DNA of 64,000 nt from CAYYWP01 sp050176585. Its GTDB lineage: Bacteria > Desulfobacterota > Binatia > HRBIN30 > CADEER01. How positions within the stretch are numbered: position 1 is the first letter of the stretch; each line of letters starts with the position of its first letter. The notes under the pieces were generated by a model. The model was not told the DNA's origin. It searched no databases and worked only from the letters and a program-made list of their open reading frames with translations. The stretch spans positions 1 through 64,000 of the forward strand of contig JBFXHX010000017.1 of NCBI GenBank assembly GCA_050176585.1. Direction: 5' to 3'. Positions 16,592 to 25,499 of this stretch are shown piece after piece. Position numbers and translations under genes: made by a program.

Positions 16592-17335
16592 TCACCGGGT
16601 GCCGAGGCGGGCGCGATCGTAATGGAGCTCGCCGCGCCGCGCACCGCCCAACAAATAGAGCAGCACCACGCCCGCGACGAAACCGCCGATGTGCGCCCAA
16701 AACGCAACCCCGCCTTCCTCGCTGCCGAGCGACGGCAGACCGGCGAGAAACTGGATGAGGAACCAGTAGCCCAGCATGAACCACGCCGGCACCCAGATCG
16801 TGCGGAAATAGAATCCCAGCAGCACGCCGGTGAGCACGCGCGCGTGCGGATACCGCACGGCATACGCACCCATCACGCCGCCGATCGCTCCGGAGGCGCC
16901 GACCATCGGGAGCGGACTGGAAGGATTCGTGAGCATCTGGGCCGCCGCCGCCGCCACGCCGCAGAGGAGGTAAAACACCAGATACCGCACGTGCCCGAGC
17001 GCGTCTTCGACGTTGTTCCCGAACACCCAGAGGAACCACATGTTGCCGATCAGGTGGAACCAGCTGCCATGCATGAACATCGAGCTGAGCAGCGTGAGCC
17101 AGCTGCTCTCTCCGATCACGCAGGGCACGTCCCCGCCCATCGCGATCGCCGTGCCCGGCCGAATCCGCCCGAGCAACTCGCCGGGAATCAATCCGAGCGC
17201 GCACACCGAACGGCTGAGCGCCGGCTCACTACCCATGCCCTGGATGAAGACCCACACCAACACGTTCAGCGCGATGATCAGGAAGGTGACGACCGGCTTG
17301 ATGTGCGTGGGGTTGTCGTCGCGAAGCGGAAACAT
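16592..17335 (-). CDS. Rhomboid-family intramembrane serine protease
   Basis: The 247-residue polytopic membrane protein has six or more hydrophobic segments. The catalytic Ser is in VGASGAIGGVMGAY (about residue 149) and the catalytic His in WAHIGGFVAGVVL (about 215). The HGSWFHLIGNMWFLWVFG segment after the first loop is also typical. N-terminal PLRDDNPTH is the usual start of this bacterial subgroup. Rhomboids cleave transmembrane segments of other membrane proteins; the target is not indicated by the neighbours. It is convergent with the alkylation operon. Confidence 0.92.
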   Translation of the reverse strand: MFPLRDDNPTHIKPVVTFLIIALNVLVWVFIQGMGSEPALSRSVCALGLIPGELLGRIRPGTAIAMGGDVPCVIGESSWLTLLSSMFMHGSWFHLIGNMWFLWVFGNNVEDALGHVRYLVFYLLCGVAAAAAQMLTNPSSPLPMVGASGAIGGVMGAYAVRYPHARVLTGVLLGFYFRTIWVPAWFMLGYWFLIQFLAGLPSLGSEEGGVAFWAHIGGFVAGVVLLYLLGGARRGELHYDRARLGTR

Positions 17336-17469
17336 GGCGGCGCCGTGGGTTCGAGGTCCGGGAGCTCGCGATCATTATAGTTGCCTCAACCGGCGCGTCG
17401 ACTCGCCCACTTTACGACAGCGAACAGCCGCGGAACCGAAGACCGGCGGCGTCGCTCGCCGCGAACGCG

Positions 17470-17692
17470 TCAACGCGGCTCAATCGTCAGCACCCGGTCC
17501 GCCGCGATCGCGCCGCCGCCGCGCGCAAACAGGAAGAGCAGAATCGAGCTCCAGGTGAGGTGCTCTGACCACGCCTGGGGATAGACGAAAAGCTGGATCA
17601 CCAGGATCACGCCGAGCAGCGGCAGAGTCGCGAGGCGCGTGAAGAGCCCCAACAGGAGCAGGATCGAACAGCCGATCTCGAAGCTCGCCGCC
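17470..17692 (-). pseudogene. DoxX-family membrane protein remnant (N-terminal half missing)
   Basis: On the minus strand the frame reads ATMAASFEIGCSILLLLGLF, then TLPLLGVILVIQLFVYPQAW and a final transmembrane segment. This is the C-terminal half of a DoxX-family quinol oxidase-like or redox membrane protein. The N-terminal about 60 residues are gone: upstream in frame the sequence turns into unrelated, charged residues and a stop near 17761. At that point coding sequence of another gene remnant begins on the opposite strand. A short functional product starting at the ATG ending at 17694 is unlikely. Confidence 0.65.
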
Positions 17693-17860
17693 ATGGTCGC
17701 CAGCCTCGCGGTGGGGGCCGGCTTCGCCTGCTTGGCACTCTCCCCCTTTCCCCCAATCCGCTATTTCGGGTGCTGATGGGCTGGACTGCGCTCACTGCGG
17801 TGATGTGTGACTTGGCCGTGCTGCCGGCCCTCCTGCTCTGGCGCGTCCGGCGGTCGACCA
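17693..17860 (+). pseudogene. RND/MMPL-type transporter remnant (C-terminal transmembrane segments, frameshifted)
   Basis: The plus strand reads MVASLAVGAGFACLALSPF then PPIRYFG, and after a shift of frame at about 17770 VLMGWTALTAVMCDLAVLPA followed by LLLWRVRR. This is the pattern of the last two transmembrane helices of an RND/MMPL exporter (FPPIRxFGxLTALTxxxALxxDLxxLPALL). One extra G in the GGG at 17768-17770 would join the two frames. The rest of the roughly 800-residue protein is absent, and the start of the homology abuts the DoxX remnant on the other strand. Confidence 0.7.
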
Positions 17861-17910
17861 CCTCCCCGGCGTGGTTGCCCCGCGCACCACGCGGCGCGCG
17901 AGGGGATCCG

Positions 17911-18669
17911 TTACTCCTGGCGTTTGAGCACCCAGAGGGCGCACGCGAATGCCGCCGCCGTAAAGGCGAGGAACGCCGCGGCTTCCAGCAGCAGCATCGC
18001 GTGGCGGCCGGCGCCGATGGTGGCATAGCGCAGCACATCGACGTGCCACGTGACCGGGTTTGCGTATGCCACCGCGCGGAAGAGCGCCGGCAGGCCCTCG
18101 AGCGGATAGAACATTGAGCTCGCGAACAGGAACAGGAAGTAGAAGATCGAGGTCACCGTGTTGAAGGCGTCGTTGCGCCGAATCCACAACGCGAAGATCG
18201 CGTAGAAGAAGAACCATCCCGCCGTACCGATCACCACCGCCGCGGCGAGCAGCGGCAGGAGATCGAACCGCACGCGCACGCGGAGCAGAAGGTGCGCGAG
18301 GACCATCGTCACGACCGCCTGGGCGACGGCGATGCCGACGTTGAACAGCACTTTCCCGAACAGATACTGCGATCGGCTCAGCGGGTACGTCAGCATCTCG
18401 TAGAAGATGCCGTTGTCGCGATCGACAAAAAACGACCACGACGTATTCGAGGCGATGCCGAAGCTCGCCATGCCGAGGACGCCGGCGAGGAAGAACGCGT
18501 TGTAGTCGACCGCCATCGCCGGCACGGTGAACCCCAGCGCGTGATTGATGCCGACGCCGAAGACGAGCAGGTACACGAGCGGGTAGCAGAGGTCCCAGAA
18601 GATGAACGTCAAGTTGGTAGCGCGGATCTTCGCCTCGCGCACCAGCACGGCCATGAGCGCTGAGCGCAT
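17911..18669 (-). CDS. ABC-2 type transporter permease
   Basis: The 252-residue protein has six hydrophobic segments and the ABC-2 membrane domain layout. It begins with REAKIRATNLTFIFWDLCYP and ends with a helix pair after FYPLEGLPALFRAVAYANPV and TWHVDVLRY. It starts at the ATG (18669-18667) inside a TGATG overlap with the upstream ATPase gene, so the two form an exporter of the DrrAB/NodIJ type. The in-frame GTG three bases earlier is an alternative. The substrate (polysaccharide, lipid or drug) is unknown. Confidence 0.88.
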   Translation of the reverse strand: MRSALMAVLVREAKIRATNLTFIFWDLCYPLVYLLVFGVGINHALGFTVPAMAVDYNAFFLAGVLGMASFGIASNTSWSFFVDRDNGIFYEMLTYPLSRSQYLFGKVLFNVGIAVAQAVVTMVLAHLLLRVRVRFDLLPLLAAAVVIGTAGWFFFYAIFALWIRRNDAFNTVTSIFYFLFLFASSMFYPLEGLPALFRAVAYANPVTWHVDVLRYATIGAGRHAMLLLEAAAFLAFTAAAFACALWVLKRQE

Positions 18670-19619
18670 CACGCCTCCGGCGGCGCCTGTGTGAGCTCGA
18701 CGAAGATGTCCTCGAGGCTGGCGCCCCCGAGCTCGACTCGGAGCACGCGCCCGCGGCGGGCCAGATCACTCACCAGGTCGAGGACCGCGGCTTCTTCCGC
18801 CTTGAGCGCGAGCTCGATGGTGTTGTGGTTGGTGCGGAGGCGCAGCGGATGCCGCGCCTCCAGCTCGGCCACGATGCCGTCGGGCAGCGCCTCGAAAGTC
18901 ATCGTGAGCTCATAGACACCCGCCGACAGCAGCTTCAGCGTGTGGAGATCGCCACGTGCGACTTGCCGGCCGCGGTGCATGATCAGAATGTCATCGCACA
19001 GCTCTTCGGCTTCGTTCAGGATATGGGTGGTGAGCACGATGGTCCGCCCGCGCTCCGCCTCGGCGCGGAGCAACTCCATGACGGAGCGCTTGAGGATCGG
19101 GTCCATGCCGGTCGAGAACTCGTCGAGGAACATGACCGGCGTATCGACCATGAACATCTTCGCCACCTGCACGCGCCGGCGGAACCCACCGCTGAGGTCG
19201 ATCAGCTTGCGCTGCACCTCCTCGGTGAGACCGAACTGCTCGAGCACGCGCTCGGCGCGCCGGCGGACCTCAGCTCCGACGGCGCCGTGAAAGCGCGCAA
19301 ACACGAGCAAGTTGTCGCGCACGGACAGGAAAAGCTCGGCCGCGCTCTCCTGGATGACGACCGCAATCCGCCGCCGTACCTCGAGCGGCTGCGCCGCGAC
19401 ATCGAATCCCATCACGCGAGCGGTGCCTGCGCTCGGCAGCGCGCGCGTCGTCAGCACGCGCAACGTGGTCGTCTTGCCGGCGCCGTTCGGACCCAGAAGG
19501 CCGAAGATCGCTCCCGGTCTGACCGCGAAGCTCAGTGCATCCACCGCCCGCAGTGCCGGTTGCCCGCGGCGGCGAAACGCCTTGACGAGATCGCGCACTT
19601 CGATCGCGAACTCGGGCAT
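18669..19619 (-). CDS. ABC transporter ATP-binding protein (DrrA-like)
   Basis: The 316-residue nucleotide-binding protein has intact motifs: Walker A LLGPNGAGKTT, a Q-loop in VVIQES, signature IDLSGGFRRRVQVA, Walker B PVMFLDEFSTGMD and the H-loop in LTTHILNEAE. The last about 80 residues form the C-terminal regulatory region common in DrrA-type ATPases. It is translationally coupled to the permease gene. No regulator or tailoring enzyme beside it hints at the cargo. Confidence 0.92.
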   Translation of the reverse strand: MPEFAIEVRDLVKAFRRRGQPALRAVDALSFAVRPGAIFGLLGPNGAGKTTTLRVLTTRALPSAGTARVMGFDVAAQPLEVRRRIAVVIQESAAELFLSVRDNLLVFARFHGAVGAEVRRRAERVLEQFGLTEEVQRKLIDLSGGFRRRVQVAKMFMVDTPVMFLDEFSTGMDPILKRSVMELLRAEAERGRTIVLTTHILNEAEELCDDILIMHRGRQVARGDLHTLKLLSAGVYELTMTFEALPDGIVAELEARHPLRLRTNHNTIELALKAEEAAVLDLVSDLARRGRVLRVELGGASLEDIFVELTQAPPEA

Positions 19620-19790
19620 GTTTTCTCTTTTGCCCCGCAGTCGCGGATATCGGAAGGTAGGGGGTACTCAGGGTTTCAACGCCAAGGCGCGCAGGCGCTA
19701 GAGCGTCTTCGCGTGGAACGCGACGTGGTAGGCTGCGACTTGACGCCACCTTGCGCCCGGCCGTACGACGATCGGTGATAGGAGGCATGT

Positions 19791-20150
19791 ATGAGCGAGC
19801 CCGTGGACCCGAGCTTGACCGACCTTCGCGATGCGGCGTGGGAAGAGGTGTATCCGGGCGTTCGCCGGCAGACGGTCGGTGCAACGCGCATGACGATGAC
19901 CCGCTACGCGTTCGCTCCCGGCGGCCGCTTCCCGACCCATCGGCACGATCAGGAGCAGCTCACGCTCGTCCTCGACGGCGAGCTCGTCTTCACGATCGAC
20001 CACCGCGCCGTTCATCTGCAGCCCGAGCAGCTGCTCGTGATCCCCGCGGGTGTGCCCCACGAAGCGGTGGGCGGGCCGGCCGGCGCTACGGTGGTGAGCG
20101 TCGTGTCACCGGCGCGGCGCGACAGCTCCGATTACAGCGTCGACTGCTGA
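19791..20150 (+). CDS. Cupin-domain protein
   Basis: The 119-residue single-domain cupin shows the metal-binding motif 1 PTHRHDQEQLTLVLDGE (two His and a Glu) and motif 2 with LLVIPAGVPHEAVG. GGAGGCATGT lies just before its ATG. Small cupins of this type serve as isomerases, dioxygenases or sugar/ligand sensors, and nothing in the neighbourhood fixes the role. The following hydrolase gene lies 70 bases downstream; in the gap, a 7-base stem (GGCCCGC / GCGGGCC, 20172-20196) could attenuate read-through. Confidence 0.8.
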   Translation: MSEPVDPSLTDLRDAAWEEVYPGVRRQTVGATRMTMTRYAFAPGGRFPTHRHDQEQLTLVLDGELVFTIDHRAVHLQPEQLLVIPAGVPHEAVGGPAGATVVSVVSPARRDSSDYSVDC

Positions 20151-20220
20151 GGCGATATTCACGTCGGCTCTGGCCCGCCGGCCGCCGCCGCGGGCCGGCC
20201 CTTCTCGATGGAGAACCGCG

Positions 20221-21078
20221 ATGCTCGCGAATGCCCAAGATCCGGAATACCTGGAACGGCAGTACAACATTCGCGCCGCCATTCCCGAGCATCCGGCGAT
20301 CTTCGCCCGGTATGCCGAGCGCTCTCGGCGCACCCGCAACACGGAGCGATGCGAGCTGGACGTGCGCTACGGTAACAGTTCGGATGAGACCGTCGACATC
20401 TTCCACGCGCACGGCACCAGTCGCGCGTTGCTGCTGTTCATCCATGGCGGTTACTGGCGCGCGCTCGACAAGAGCGACTTCTCGTTCGTCGCCGATGCGC
20501 TCGCGCCTGCCGGCGTGACGGTCGCGGTCGTGAACTACAGCCTCTGCCCAAAGGTGCACGTCGCGGACATCGTGCGACAGATGCGGCAGGCCACCGCATG
20601 GCTCTGGCGCAATGCCGGGGAATTCGGCGCGCCGGCGGACAGCCTGTACGTCTCCGGGCACTCGGCGGGCGCACATCTCACGGCGATGATGCTGGCGACC
20701 GACTGGGCTGCAGTGGCGCCGGACGTGCCATCGGACTTCATCAAGGGCGCGCTGGCGGTCAGCGGGCTCTACGAGCTCGAACCGCTGCGCAGCACCTCGA
20801 TGAATGCGGACATCCGGCTTACCGAAAAGGACATCGCCGAGTGCAGCCCGGCTCGCCTGCAGCCGTGGATGAAGGCGCCACTGTATCTCTCCTTCGGAGG
20901 GCTGGAGAGCGACGAGTTCAAGCGCCACACTCGGTTGCTCGCCGACTGGTGGAGCGACCTCGGTTGCATCCACATACCGATGCCGAACGTCAATCACCTC
21001 GTCGTCATCGAGGAGCTCGCCAATCCGCAGAGCGCGTTGTGCAAAGGCGCGCTGGGGATGATGGGTTTGACCACCTGA
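20221..21078 (+). CDS. Alpha/beta hydrolase, arylformamidase (kynurenine formamidase) type
   Basis: The 285-residue protein has the oxyanion motif LFIHGGYWRALDK (about residue 76), the nucleophile in VSGHSAGAHLTAM (about 142), an acid candidate in GGLESDEFKRH and a final His in PNVNHLVVIEEL. The HGGYW motif together with GHSAGAH is characteristic of bacterial and eukaryotic N-formylkynurenine formamidases and close esterases. The upstream region MLANAQDPEYLERQYNIRA is also typical. A role in tryptophan or other aromatic formamide breakdown is possible, but no other kynurenine-pathway gene is nearby. Confidence 0.8.
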   Translation: MLANAQDPEYLERQYNIRAAIPEHPAIFARYAERSRRTRNTERCELDVRYGNSSDETVDIFHAHGTSRALLLFIHGGYWRALDKSDFSFVADALAPAGVTVAVVNYSLCPKVHVADIVRQMRQATAWLWRNAGEFGAPADSLYVSGHSAGAHLTAMMLATDWAAVAPDVPSDFIKGALAVSGLYELEPLRSTSMNADIRLTEKDIAECSPARLQPWMKAPLYLSFGGLESDEFKRHTRLLADWWSDLGCIHIPMPNVNHLVVIEELANPQSALCKGALGMMGLTT

Positions 21079-21226
21079 CGCATCGGCTGCCCGCCGGGAA
21101 CACGCAACCGCCCTTGCGGAGCTCCGTGTAGGAAGTCAGCCGCGCCAGTGCTCCCGCTTGCGGCACGTTCGCTTGTGAGACGGGTCGTTGACCCGCGCGC
21201 GCCGTGGCCATAGGTCTGCGCGGCGC

Positions 21227-22453
21227 ATGCCCTTCCTGAGGACGGCTGCCCGCCGCCGCACATCCCCGTCAGCCATCCTCGCGCTGGTGCTGTTGGTCCA
21301 GGCCGTCGCGACCATGGGCCCACTCGGGATGCCGGCGATCGCGCCGATGATCCGGGACGCGCTGGACTTGTCGCTCCCGCAAGCCGGTTCGTTTCTCTCC
21401 GCCTTTCACGCCGCGCCGATCGTGATGTCGCTCGCCGCGGGGCCGATCGCCGACCGCTTCGGCCTCGGCTTCTCGATCGTGCTCGGACAGGCGCTGATAG
21501 CCTTCGGGTTCGCCGGTGCGAGCCTCTCCAGCTCGTTTCCGGTGTTGATCACCATGGTCGCCCTGGGCGGTGTCGGCTTCGGGTTGCTGAACCCCGCCAC
21601 CACCACCGCCGTCATCCGGTGGTTCCCGCCGGCGCAGCGCGCCACCGTGGTCGGAGTGAAACAGGTCGGGCTGCCGCTCGGCGGCGCGCTCGGCGCCCTG
21701 CTGCTGCCGCCGGTCGCGCTGCTGGTGGGATGGCGGCTGGCGCTCGCCGCATCGGCCGCGGCGATCGTGCTCGCGACGGCGTGCACGCTGCTCATCTACC
21801 GCGATCCACCGGCTCCGGAGCGGCCCGCCGGCACCGCATCCGCACCCCGGCGCAGCGTGTTCCGCGATCGCGACATCTGGTGCGTCGCCATTTCGTCGCT
21901 GGTGTTCGCCGGCGTGCAGACGGTGTGGATGGGGTATCTCGTGCTCTACCTGCGAGACATCGGCGTCGGCATGGCGTTGGCTGCGGCGCTGCTCGGACAG
22001 GCGCAGATAGCGGGTGTCGTCGCGCGCCTTGTCTTCGGCGTGCTCTCGGATCGCCTCTTCGGCGGTCGGCGCCGCATCGTGCTTGTCCTTGCCGCCTGCG
22101 GCTCGATGCTCTGCACGCTCGGACTCGCCTGCACTGGCGACAACTCGTCCGCGGCGTGGCTCTCCGCGCTCGTGCTCGGCTTCGGCTTTTTCGGCATCGG
22201 CTGGAACGGCGTGCAGCACGCGCTGATCGCCGAGCTGGCCGGACCGGCGAACGCCGCGACGGCGATCGGCCTCGGTCTGGCGACCTCTTCGTTCGGCGTC
22301 GTCGTCTTGCCGCCGATCTTCGGCTGGGCCGTGGACTGGACGGGCACATACCGCGACGCCTGGCTCGGCCTCGGCTTGTTCATGGCGATCGCGCTCGCTG
22401 CCCTCGCGGCCGTCCGCGAGCGCGGGGCGTCCGCATCCGCCGCTGCGGCGTAG
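21227..22453 (+). CDS. Major facilitator superfamily transporter
   Basis: The 408-residue protein has about 12 hydrophobic segments with the MFS loop motif LAAGPIADRFGLGF between helices 2 and 3, a second copy VFGVLSDRLFGGRRR in the C-terminal half, and the helix-5 stretch GVKQVGLPLGGALGALL. I use the ATG at 21227; the frame opens earlier at 21188. It is followed after 49 bases by a cytosine-deaminase-like amidohydrolase, so it may import that enzyme's substrate (inference). Confidence 0.88.
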   Translation: MPFLRTAARRRTSPSAILALVLLVQAVATMGPLGMPAIAPMIRDALDLSLPQAGSFLSAFHAAPIVMSLAAGPIADRFGLGFSIVLGQALIAFGFAGASLSSSFPVLITMVALGGVGFGLLNPATTTAVIRWFPPAQRATVVGVKQVGLPLGGALGALLLPPVALLVGWRLALAASAAAIVLATACTLLIYRDPPAPERPAGTASAPRRSVFRDRDIWCVAISSLVFAGVQTVWMGYLVLYLRDIGVGMALAAALLGQAQIAGVVARLVFGVLSDRLFGGRRRIVLVLAACGSMLCTLGLACTGDNSSAAWLSALVLGFGFFGIGWNGVQHALIAELAGPANAATAIGLGLATSSFGVVVLPPIFGWAVDWTGTYRDAWLGLGLFMAIALAALAAVRERGASASAAAA

Positions 22454-22502
22454 CCGCGCGACCTTCACGCGGGTCCGTGTCGCTGCTATAAGCCCGGCGC
22501 CA

Positions 22503-23762
22503 ATGGACCTCGTCGTACGCAACGCGACGCTGGCCGGCCGCCCCGGATCGCACGACATCGCGATCGAAGGCGGGCGCATCGCCGCCGTCGGCCCCGAGCT
22601 CGCGGTGCAGGGTGTCCCGGAGCTGGATGCCGAACATGGGCTGGTCACGCCGACGTTCGTCAACCCGCACGTGCATCTCGACAAAGCGCTGCTCGGCGAG
22701 ACGATGCGCCCGAACGTCTCGCAGACATTGCAGGAAGCGATCGAGATCACCTGGGACTTCAAGCGCACGTATACGGTCGAGGACATCCTCACCCGCGCGA
22801 GCGCGTGCGTCGACGCAGCGGTCGCACAGGGGACGACCGTGCTCCGGGTGTTCGCCGATGTCGGCACCATCGGTGGGCTCACGCCGGTCGAGGCCCTGAT
22901 CGCATTGCGCGAGCGCTGGCGAGGGATCGCCGACATACAGGTCGTCGCCTTCCCGCAGGAGGGCATCGACCGCGACCCCGGAACGGAGTCGCTGCTGGAC
23001 AAGGCGATGCAGATGGGCGCCGATGTCGCCGGCGGCCTGCCGTGGTACGAGCGCACCGATGCGCACATGCGCCGCCACGTCGACGTCGTCCTGGAGCTCG
23101 CCCGCCGGTACGATGCGGACGTGCACATGCTGGTGGACGACACCGATGATGCGACGTCGCGCAGCCTCGAGTACCTCGCCGTGCGCACTATCGAGGCGGG
23201 CTGGCAAGGCCGCGTGGCGGCGAGCCATTGCGGGGCCCTGGCGCGCTACAACGACGTCCACGCCGCGAAGGTCGTCGCGCTCGTCAAAGAATCGGGCGTT
23301 GCGATCGTGAGCAATCCGCACATCAGCCTGGTGCTGGCCGGCCGCGCCGACCGCGAGCCCATCCCGCGCGGCATCACGCGGGTTCGCGAGCTGCTGGCGG
23401 CCGGCGTGAACGTCGCCTCCGGTCAGGATGACATCAAGGATCCGTACTATCCGTTCGGCCGCGGGAGCCAGCTGGAAGTCGCGCTCTTCATGGCCCACAC
23501 GGCGCACCTCACCCACCCTCCCGAGCTCGAGCAGGTGCTCGCCATGGTCACTGCGAACGCGGCCCGCGCACTGCGGCTCCCCGATTACGGCATCGCGCCG
23601 GGATCGCATGCCGACCTGAACGTCTGGCGCGCGCCGAACGTCCAGGATCTCTTGCGGCTCCAGGAACCGCCGCGCCACGTGCTCAAGCGCGGGCGCCTCC
23701 TCGCCTCCTGGAGCGTCACCTGCGATCGGCGCTGGGCGACGCCGCCGGCGCGCTCGAGCTAG
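22503..23762 (+). CDS. Cytosine deaminase-like amidohydrolase
   Basis: The 419-residue metallo-hydrolase has the metal ligands of the cytosine deaminase group: HxH in VNPHVHLDKALLGE (about residue 57), His in AASHCGALARY (about 242), and the metal-binding Asp in VASGQDDIKDPYYPFG (about 310). The order and spacing match CodA and N-isopropylammelide amidohydrolases. The family deaminates pyrimidines, s-triazines or related cyclic amidines. Pairing with the MFS transporter gene upstream suggests uptake followed by deamination of a nitrogen heterocycle. Confidence 0.85.
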   Translation: MDLVVRNATLAGRPGSHDIAIEGGRIAAVGPELAVQGVPELDAEHGLVTPTFVNPHVHLDKALLGETMRPNVSQTLQEAIEITWDFKRTYTVEDILTRASACVDAAVAQGTTVLRVFADVGTIGGLTPVEALIALRERWRGIADIQVVAFPQEGIDRDPGTESLLDKAMQMGADVAGGLPWYERTDAHMRRHVDVVLELARRYDADVHMLVDDTDDATSRSLEYLAVRTIEAGWQGRVAASHCGALARYNDVHAAKVVALVKESGVAIVSNPHISLVLAGRADREPIPRGITRVRELLAAGVNVASGQDDIKDPYYPFGRGSQLEVALFMAHTAHLTHPPELEQVLAMVTANAARALRLPDYGIAPGSHADLNVWRAPNVQDLLRLQEPPRHVLKRGRLLASWSVTCDRRWATPPARSS

Positions 23763-23910
23763 GGACGAGCAGACCAAGAACGCATCGGCCGTGCCGTATC
23801 CGCCACAGCGGGGCGGTGACGGTCTGATGCCGACGGCGGTTCGCCGACCGGCGCGCGATCACCTCATCGGCGAGCACGTGCGTATGCAAGGAGCCCTCAG
23901 CGCCGCTCTA

Positions 23911-24744
23911 TCAGGTGTCGAGGAAATTGAAGACCGCCGCGGTGAACGCGCGCGGATGCTCGATCATCGCCCAGTGGCCGCAGTTCGGCACGATGTAGCC
24001 GAAGGAATCGTCGATGAGCTCCAGCAGCCGGTACGAACAGGCGAGCGGCACCACCTTATCTAGTTTGCCGTGCATGACGAGCGCACGCTTGCGCAACCGG
24101 CGGATGTAGTCTTCGTCGTAGAATAGTCCGCCCTGTTGCCCGAGCCAGCCCATGATCGCCGCGTACGCCGCGCGTGTGTCGGGTTCAATCGACAATCGAT
24201 AGCGATACTCGACCATATCCTGGTCCACCGCGAAGCGCGGATGCGTGAGACCCTCGACGATGCGCCGCATACCCTCGATCGAGAAGTCGTAGTTCATGAT
24301 CGACTGCAATTCGGGGCTGGGCGCAAACCGCACCCCGGCGCTGCCCATCAGCACCACGCGATCGACGAGATCGGGACGCTCGATGGCGACCCCGATCGAG
24401 GTGATGCCGCCCATGGAATTGCCAATGAGCGTAACTTCGCGCAGGCCGAGCGCTTCGATGAAGCCGATGATCTGGTCGACGCGGCCGGATTGCGTGTAGG
24501 TGTAGGTCGCCGGATCCGGCTTGGCGCTGCGGCCAAAGCCGAGGAGGTCGACGGCATAGACGTGTGCGCGCCGCGCCAGCGTTGGCAAGCAGCCACGCCA
24601 ATTACCGAAACTGTCGGCGCCGGCGCCGCCGCCATGCAGGAGCAGCAGCGGCTGCCCGCTACCCGCTTCCAGATAATGGGTGCGAACGCCGGTAATGTCG
24701 ACGGAGTGGCTCGCGACACCCTCAATCGTGGTGCTCCACGCCAT
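23911..24744 (-). CDS. Alpha/beta hydrolase, meta-cleavage product (C-C bond) hydrolase type
   Basis: The 277-residue protein shows the MhpC/BphD-like pattern: oxyanion region LLLLHGGGAGADSFGNW, nucleophile Ser in TLIGNSMGGITSIGVA (about residue 107), acid Asp in VMHGKLDKVVPL and the His in PNCGHWAMIEHP. The GNSMGG motif and GGGAGADSF segment favour hydrolases of ring meta-cleavage products over lipases. I start at the ATG ending at 24744 (MAWSTT), with GAAAGGA shortly before. The window has ring-cleavage dioxygenases about 20 kb away, but this gene stands alone. Confidence 0.82.
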   Translation of the reverse strand: MAWSTTIEGVASHSVDITGVRTHYLEAGSGQPLLLLHGGGAGADSFGNWRGCLPTLARRAHVYAVDLLGFGRSAKPDPATYTYTQSGRVDQIIGFIEALGLREVTLIGNSMGGITSIGVAIERPDLVDRVVLMGSAGVRFAPSPELQSIMNYDFSIEGMRRIVEGLTHPRFAVDQDMVEYRYRLSIEPDTRAAYAAIMGWLGQQGGLFYDEDYIRRLRKRALVMHGKLDKVVPLACSYRLLELIDDSFGYIVPNCGHWAMIEHPRAFTAAVFNFLDT

Positions 24745-25103
24745 GCGCATTCCTTTCGTCTGCGGTGACGTGATCACAGCCGCATGGCATTTGGCCAGGG
24801 CGCGGCAGGCGCTCGCCAGCCCGGCTGCGGCCGACCACGGAGAGTGCCGCAACGCAACGAGTGGCCTGGCCGCCGTAGCACGGCTTTGCGCAGGTCACTA
24901 CCGGGTATCTCCCACGGCCGCTGCGCGGTGGTCGGAGTCGGCTGCGGGCTCGCGACGGTAGCGACCAGGTGCGCGCCGCTCCATCCACCGGCGCCGACAG
25001 AGCGGCGCCCTCCTGGCGCGGGCTCTGTGCTCCGCGGCAATGCTCTTCGCGACGTCGGGCAGCGCGCGCGAAGACTGTTCGGCCGCTGATCGGTGCCTTA
25101 CCG

Positions 25104-25499
25104 CTACCGGTCTTGGCGGGGGTTCATGTCGTAGAACACGCAGTCGTTGCCTTTGCAGTGTGACTTGACCTCGATGGTGGTCTCTCCATCGCGGTACGAC
25201 TGCGCCACAGTGCCCTTTTCCAGGTTGTTCGACGCGTCGAACACCCTGTAGACGACCACACCCCACTTGCAGCTCTCTTTGATGTCGAAGGAGGCCGACT
25301 CGCCGGGATTGATGCGATCGTTCCCGCGGTACACGATGCAGTCCGCCTGAGAGATGATCCGGTCCTTCACCAAATAGTACGCTTCCGGCGGCTTGGAGTT
25401 ATTCGTGAGCTTGTGCGTCGAATGGTCGGCGCGCGTCATGCCGGCCGTGAACAGGACGGTGAGCAGAGCGACCGACGCGAACCGGACCCCGTATGACAT
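25104..25499 (-). CDS. Small secreted protein, function unknown
   Basis: The 131-residue product starts with a signal peptide (MSYGVRFASVALLTVLF, cleavage after TRA near residue 24). The mature part has four Cys in the pattern DC, SC, HC, DC, likely forming two disulphides, and a predicted all-beta character (YYLVKDRIISQADCIVYRG). I chose the second of two adjacent ATGs (25499) because GGAGG lies five bases before it; the ATG at 25502 and one at 25520 are in frame. I do not recognise a family. Confidence 0.65.
   Translation of the reverse strand: MSYGVRFASVALLTVLFTAGMTRADHSTHKLTNNSKPPEAYYLVKDRIISQADCIVYRGNDRINPGESASFDIKESCKWGVVVYRVFDASNNLEKGTVAQSYRDGETTIEVKSHCKGNDCVFYDMNPRQDR

Noticed and set aside
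21269..23188. Very long minus-strand open frame (over 600 codons) opposite the MFS and amidohydrolase genes
   Set aside because: It is rich in Arg, Ser and Gln without any domain, lies fully antisense to two well-recognised genes and is explained by GC-rich third positions.
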